64,000 nt of DNA from Epinephelus fuscoguttatus. Taxonomy: Eukaryota; Chordata; Actinopteri; Perciformes; Serranidae. Location: assembly GCF_011397635.1 (NCBI RefSeq), contig NC_064759.1, positions 17,012,428-17,076,427 of the forward strand, in the 5' to 3' direction. The first letter of the stretch is position 1. Each line of letters starts with the position of its first letter. Both the position numbers and the translations under genes were made by a program. A model generated the notes under the pieces. It had not been told where the DNA came from. It did not search any database and was given only the letters and a program-made list of their open reading frames with translations. Below, piece after piece: positions 59,401 to 64,000 of this stretch.

Positions 59401-62400
59401 GCTTAGATTTTTCATATCTCAGAGTTTTGCTGTTATAGGCCTGACAGCTGTAGCGTCCACTGTGATTCATCTGACTGTTCATCAGTCTGAACTCTGGTCC
59501 AGTATCATACAGCAGGCTTCCATTCAGAAACCACATAAATTGGGCAGCAGGTCTGGAGTCAGCTGAGCATGTCATGTTTATGTTTGACCCTACCTTAAAG
59601 TATTTTTGTGGCGGAGACAGCTTCAAATTAATATTTTCTGGGCCATCTGTGGAAAAAGACAAAACAATATCGTCACCAATAAAAGAACATTAGCGTGAGA
59701 CAAGCTGCAGATTGCATCCAGCTTGGCTCAGTGTGAAAGGGTCATTACTGTTAAGGATGCCGTTCAAACACTGAGCTGCATCATTAAACTAAGCACAGCT
59801 TTCATTTTCTCACTATCAGCCAAACTGCAACAATCAAACAGCAAGGTGCACAATAAGTAATTTAAACCAAACCACTCCTGACATGATGGCTGTAATAATC
59901 ATGAATCAAGCAGTGAATTTCAAGGTCTGTGTAGCATTTGCATGCAGATGCTGTAACATCAAAGAGGACTCACAGCTGATGTTGAGTGTCACTGGATCGC
60001 TGGTGTAATTGCTGAAATTATTGAACACATGGCAGAAGAATGGTCCCTGGTCGTAGCGTGTGACATTAATTATCGTGAGAGTGGAGTTTCCATCAGTGAG
60101 CAGAACCCTGTCGCTGGCTGTAACCTCAGAGCTGTCGTTCAGCCAGAGGAAGGTGGGGAAAGATCCAGAGGTCAAGCAGGACATAGAGACTGAGCTCAGC
60201 TCTAACAACTCTGTGGCGTTGGGAGTCACTACAACATTGGAGATTTGAGCTATGGGTAGAAAAAGGCAAAAAAAGTAAGGAGTCATCAATTGTTGAATAA
60301 AAATATTACACAAATCAATTGCTCTGACTTCTACAGTATTTCCTGTTTTGCAAGCAAAACAACCATTAAAATTGCATTACATTCAGCAAAGGATATCACA
60401 CTCTGTACTAATTCTTCATCAAACAACACAACTAAGAACCTCTTAGGAATTATCTACTCAGTCATCAGAAAAAACATTGGTAGATCCAGTTTCACTAAAT
60501 TTCACTAGCTGGATATTTCTTGCCTGAGCCTCTCTGAAAAGACTTTGCCAGTGAATTCTGCCTCTGTGTCAGGGGTCTGGATGCCGAGGCATTTTCCTTT
60601 TTCGCTCAGCCATCACTGCAATTATGTGTCGGATTTCAGGGTGTGCTGTGTGTGCGTTCCCAATGCATACACAAGCTGGACAATCAGCTAAGTCTCTGTA
60701 AAAAAACAAATGCTTTCATGGCAATGTCCCTGCTGAAAAAGCAGCGATGTCTTGTTAAAATACACCCACATTAGTTGCCTTAAAGGCGCTGTATGTAAGA
60801 ATGTGGCCAAAACGGTTACTGCACTCAAATTCAAAATACTGCTGCGAGTCATGTCCGCTCCCCCTCCCCTACAGATTCGAGGTTGCTGGACAGTGGCACG
60901 CTGGAGACTGATTTGTTTGCCCACGGGCGGCTGCCGTGCCAGGGCTGCGTCGCCACGTCCTTGATCTTTGGTTTTCCAGTGGACCGTTCGAGCAAGTCCG
61001 GCTTCTCTGCTGCTAACACTGCTGCCGGGATACAGCTGAGGAGAAGCCGGTTGCTCATGCTCTCATACAGTCTATGCTCATGCTATGTACTGGGACACTG
61101 CTAATGCTGCTTGCTGTGCTGCTGTGTCTCAGTCGTAACTGTAACTGATGCTGAGACTCTACTGACTGCATGACTGGTAGACGGCGGTGGGTGGCGCAAC
61201 AGGTCAAAACACAAATTCAAAACATAAACATGATTTGCGGAAAAAAATGCGCAAAAATGTTTTTTAAATGCGAATATTCTGGCTGTACTGTTGTTCTTGG
61301 TGAGATCAGTATGTTATATGAACATTATTCCTTACTCTCTGTGACATATGAGGAGGATTTTACGACTATTTGCTTTAGATTTCTTACATATAGCTCCTTT
61401 AAAAGCCGCTAAAAATACAGACTTGCTAAATCACATCCGGAAACATATTTGTGTTGCCGAAACCTACATTGCCAACATTTTCTTCTTGCAGCGAGGCTGA
61501 AATCACCTCTGACCTACAGAACGAGTAAAGCAAGAGTGCACGTTTTCTCTCTTTTCAAACCTTCAGACTACTTGAAAAAGCCTCATCAAAAGCCTCTACA
61601 ATCTCTGACCTTCAAAGAGGCAGTGCAGACACTAAAAGCCCAAGTTATTTTAGCCCTCAGCAACAACAGATAATTCACTCCAACTTACATTTTAGTACAG
61701 AGATGGCTGCAGTCTGCGATGTTTGATTTCTCATAGGCCTAGTTCTGTTGTTAAAGGCCTGACAGCTGTAGTTCCCATTCTGACTCTTCTGAATGTTCAC
61801 CAGTCTGAGCTCTGGTCCAGTATCAGACAGCAGGTCTCCATTTAGAAACCAGTGAATCAAGGCAGGAGGTCCGGAGTCAGCTGAGCACATCAAAGTGATG
61901 TCTGAGCCTTCGTCATAGAATTCTTGCGATGGAGATATTGTCAGATTGATATTTTCTGGGCCGTCTGCAGCAAGAAACATAAAAAGATATGGTCACCAAT
62001 AAAATGTAGGGAGGAAATGGATCGGCATCAAAAAGAATATCACGGATAGTAATTTTAGTAGCTCAAGGAAAAAAAGGACATAAAGCTTGACTCAGTGGCA
62101 AGACTTTAAACTGTCTGGGATTTTAATGAACGTGTGATGAATGTGTCTGTTAGTGACTCACAGATGATGAGGAGGTTTACTGGATCGCTGGTGCTGTTAC
62201 TGAAATGATTGAACACGTGACACCTGAATGGTCCCTGGTCGTAGCGGGTCATGTTAACTATAGTGAGAGTGGAGCCTCCATCAGTGAGCTGAACTCTGTC
62301 GCTGGCTGTAACCTCAGAGCTGCCGTTCAGCCAGAGTAAAGAGGGAGAGGAACCAGAAGCGGAACAGTACAGGCTGACAGAGCTGCTGCTGGACTCCAAA

Positions 62401-62443
62401 ATTTCTGTCGTGCTGGCATTTACTGTTACATTGGATATTGGTG
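52773..62443 (-). CDS. CEACAM-like transmembrane protein with at least six Ig domains (5' end beyond window)
   Basis: Ten coding exons on the minus strand: 62,162-62,443, 61,689-61,964, 59,974-60,249, 59,380-59,646, 58,993-59,277, 55,512-55,766, 55,298-55,418, 53,107-53,138, 52,892-52,972 and 52,773-52,777. All six Ig exons are phase 1-1 and the chain stays open for about 626 codons. The domains alternate: A type (x[14 protein letters not shown], [10 protein letters not shown]) and B type (GPENINL, CSADS, WFLNG, YSCQA), giving three A-B pairs, a pattern known from CEACAMs. A linker with DCDCS, a membrane helix and a short tail ([13 protein letters not shown], then [13 protein letters not shown]) follow. 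No ITIM or ITAM is visible. The leader and N domain must lie past 64,000, since none is found in 62,444-64,000. Confidence 0.8.
53938..55247. mobile_element. CAGTGGTGAAAG...TTCCACCACTG repeat with nested hAT-like MITE
   Basis: The termini CAGTGGTGAAAGAA and TTCCACCACTG are inverse. Inside it holds AAGTAAAAGTA segments typical of this fish repeat, and another element at 54,551-54,848. Confidence 0.5.
54551..54848. mobile_element. hAT-like MITE
   Basis: The termini CAGTGGCTCCCAACTGG and CCAGTTGGGAACCACTG are inverted repeats. Flanks CTCTACAG and CTATACAT agree at 6 of 8 positions. Confidence 0.7.
55298..55418 (-). CDS. Transmembrane exon of CEACAM-like gene
   Basis: 121 nt, phase 1 to 2. Reads [20 protein letters not shown], then a hydrophobic stretch [16 protein letters not shown] and basic IRRNR. 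Confidence 0.8.
55512..55766 (-). CDS. Ig exon B3 (membrane-proximal)
   Basis: 255 nt. Reads [47 protein letters not shown]. It is more diverged than B1 and B2 and closest in style to the B domain of the GPI gene. Confidence 0.85.
56380..56421. repeat. (AT)n microsatellite
   Basis: About 20 AT units in the intron between exons A3 and B3. Confidence 0.95.
56880..57190 (+). other. CpG-containing block with exon-like end, origin unknown
   Basis: Richer in CpG than its surroundings, it contains CACGTG. A + strand frame ([18 protein letters not shown] and onward) stays open up to GCTTCTGACCG followed by the donor-like GTGAGTAC at about 57,180. No family is recognised. It could be a promoter and first exon of an unseen transcript or part of a transposon. 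Confidence 0.25.
58190..58829. mobile_element. Family-2 TTAA repeat, right end clear
   Basis: Ends AAATCCTACACACTGTTC followed by TTTAA. The internal segment with ACTGCTTTATTCAGTG matches the element at 43,156-43,774. The left border is uncertain. Confidence 0.5.
58993..59277 (-). CDS. Ig exon A3
   Basis: 285 nt. Reads [47 protein letters not shown]. Acceptor TTTTTTATCCACAG, donor GTGAGT. Confidence 0.85.
59380..59646 (-). CDS. Ig exon B2
   Basis: 267 nt. Reads [48 protein letters not shown]. Acceptor GTCTTTTTCCACAG. Confidence 0.85.
59974..60249 (-). CDS. Ig exon A2
   Basis: 276 nt. Reads [48 protein letters not shown]. It is separated from B1 by an intron of about 1.4 kb. Confidence 0.85.
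61689..61964 (-). CDS. Ig exon B1
   Basis: 276 nt. Reads [42 protein letters not shown]. Acceptor TTTCTTGCTGCAG, donor GTAAGT. Confidence 0.85.
62162..62443 (-). CDS. Ig exon A1
   Basis: 282 nt. Reads [45 protein letters not shown]. Acceptor TTCTCCCACAG, donor GTGAGT. Confidence 0.85.
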
Positions 62444-62703
62444 CTGTGGGAGAAAATATTTTGATTAAGTTTAAGTTTTATTTTTAAGTTTATTTACTTA
62501 AAGATTTACTATAAGATTATTTGTTGGTACAAATTTCATGAAAACTGTCCTAACCCTAAAGATGCATGATGAACTGTCTCATTCTTAGGTTATCAAATTC
62601 AGACGCTTTGCGAAAATGGTTCAGTCCAACTACCAACCCAAAGTTAAACACAGCACCTTCGAAGGTATATTAGACATTGACAAGTATCTACAAAAAGTGC
62701 CAG

Positions 62704-63436
62704 TTAAAAAGAATATTTCACCTGCGAAGTGTCTATTTGATCATCAATTACTCACTGCGTGTCACCTTGAATTCATGAAAGAAACCTTGTTTATCTTGCA
62801 AGCCTCCACGGTGAACAGAATCTGAAAAAGGCAAATGTTTTTCATGGATTGAAGTAAACAGGGACCATATTTAACAACAGCAAACTATATCCAAACATCC
62901 CTTTACAAAGACTCACAAAACACATGCAGTATGATCTCATTTATTCAGTGTGGTCTCATTTATCCAGTCGTATGCTCAGTACTTCCTTAACACATGCATG
63001 TTTGCTAAAATGCTTCAATATGAAACACTTCTGTCTATGAGTAAGGCATCCTGAGAGTGCCTATGAGCTCTGTTTAAACAGAGTTTTAACATGTGCCCAG
63101 TCACAGTATTTGGCTGTGCCTGAGACTGTTTTATAATTTAACGTTTTAGCGAAAATGCATGTGTTTAGGATATACTTAGCATACAACTGGATAAATGAGA
63201 CTTGGATTATACTGCACAGGTTGTGTGAGAGTTGGTAATCGTATGTCTTGATATAGTTTCGCTGTTGGTACATGTGGACCCTGATTACCTTAATTCATGA
63301 AGAATATTTGCCTTTTTTTGATTCTCCATTCACTATTAAGACATGGGAGAAAAACAATTTTTTTTTATGAATTTAATGTAACACACAGTTGGTAATTGAT
63401 ATACAAATGGTCATTTTGTGAGGTATTCCTTTAAAA
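62704..63436. mobile_element. Family-1 TTAA MITE-like element, short copy
   Basis: The left end is TTAAAAAGAATATTTCACC and the right end is GAGGTATTCCTTTAA, which are inverted repeats. The interior matches 10,600-10,950 (for example CAGTCGTATGCTCAGT and GAGACTTGGATTATACTGCA). Confidence 0.65.
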
Positions 63437-64000
63437 CATTTTGCTCATATTTTGAAGATAAAGTCATCAACCAATATTTTCTTGTGATTACTTGCATTCC
63501 AATGTTTGAAAGGTAAAAAGTAGTAGATAAAAGAGGCTAACGATCTTTCCAATGACTGCAACTGTCGTTGTCAATGTAAAGATTAATCACATTACTGTAA
63601 TGTATTACTGCCAACACTGGTGGTAAAGCAGTGTTAAATCCACTGTTTAAATTCTCAAAGAGCTTAAATGTGCAAGGCTAAGTTGTGGGTTAAAAAAGAA
63701 AGTGATGCACAGGACATCTAGAATTTGATTTTACATCTAGATATTTTATCAAAAAACATGATGTCGTATTTGTCAAGCATCATAAATGTTACGTTATTTA
63801 AAGAAGTGTAGGTCCATTCAGATAGTACATAAGGATTTAATATCCTACAATGTGGGCAAAAAAGGTTTGCTAACTTAAAGTAGCCTAATTTAAGTAATAA
63901 TATGAGGGGAAATCTGTACTAAACATACTGTACACACCAAATCCAAATGCCTGTAGTTGACAATAAAATGCCAACTTACTGAATATGTAACTACCATGTA
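63437..64000. other. Intron or flank of the CEACAM-like transmembrane gene, no exon seen
   Basis: AT-rich, with no Ig, leader or N-domain exon on the minus strand. Since exon A1 at 62,443 needs an upstream exon ending in phase 1, this is intronic. Confidence 0.6.

Overview
This is vertebrate nuclear DNA, most likely from a teleost fish. It is intron-rich with conventional GT-AG splicing. It carries GT/CA microsatellites, tRNA-derived SINEs, Tc1-like and hAT-like transposons and TTAA-flanked MITE-like repeats. Its immunoglobulin (Ig) genes belong to fish-type CEACAM-like and PVR/nectin-like families. All gene models below were built by reading codons, splice sites and phases by eye; no alignment or database search was run.

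Left end (1-2,080, + strand): the last two coding exons of the kainate receptor subunit gene GRIK5 (KA2), giving the final membrane segment and cytoplasmic tail. From 2,081 to about 16,260 I find no further coding exons, only 3' flanking DNA and layered transposon relics.

Middle (16.3-33.5 kb, - strand): two paralogous single-V-domain receptors of PVR/nectin/TIGIT/CD226 type. The distal copy (28,745-33,476, here PVRL-B) reads as six coding exons for 240 residues: leader, V domain, membrane segment and a tail with two ITIMs (VVYSDV and VTYSEV). The other copy (16,522-21,241, PVRL-A) has the same architecture and almost the same V exon, but an in-frame stop truncates its tail. Downstream lies a decayed relic of the ITIM exon in which both tyrosine codons read as histidine. 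The pair looks like an inhibitory receptor and a sibling that has lost inhibitory signalling. One half of the V exon is almost identical between the copies and the other half is not, which suggests gene conversion.

Right (40.4-62.4 kb, - strand): two CEACAM-like genes. The first (40,381-44,720) is complete: leader, cysteine-free N domain, two C2-type Ig domains and a GPI-type C-terminus, 315 residues. The second (52,773-62,443 and beyond the right edge) has three tandem A-B pairs of Ig exons, a transmembrane exon and a short tail without an ITIM; its 5' end is outside the window.

Together the window is the edge of an Ig-superfamily receptor cluster next to GRIK5. From general knowledge, human 19q13.2-q13.3 also places CEACAM genes around GRIK5 with PVR/NECTIN2 further along, so this may be an ancient neighbourhood. 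Introns and intergenic DNA are packed with nested repeats. Two near-identical repeat copies lie in opposite orientation about 30 kb apart, around the receptor pair and the GPI CEACAM gene.
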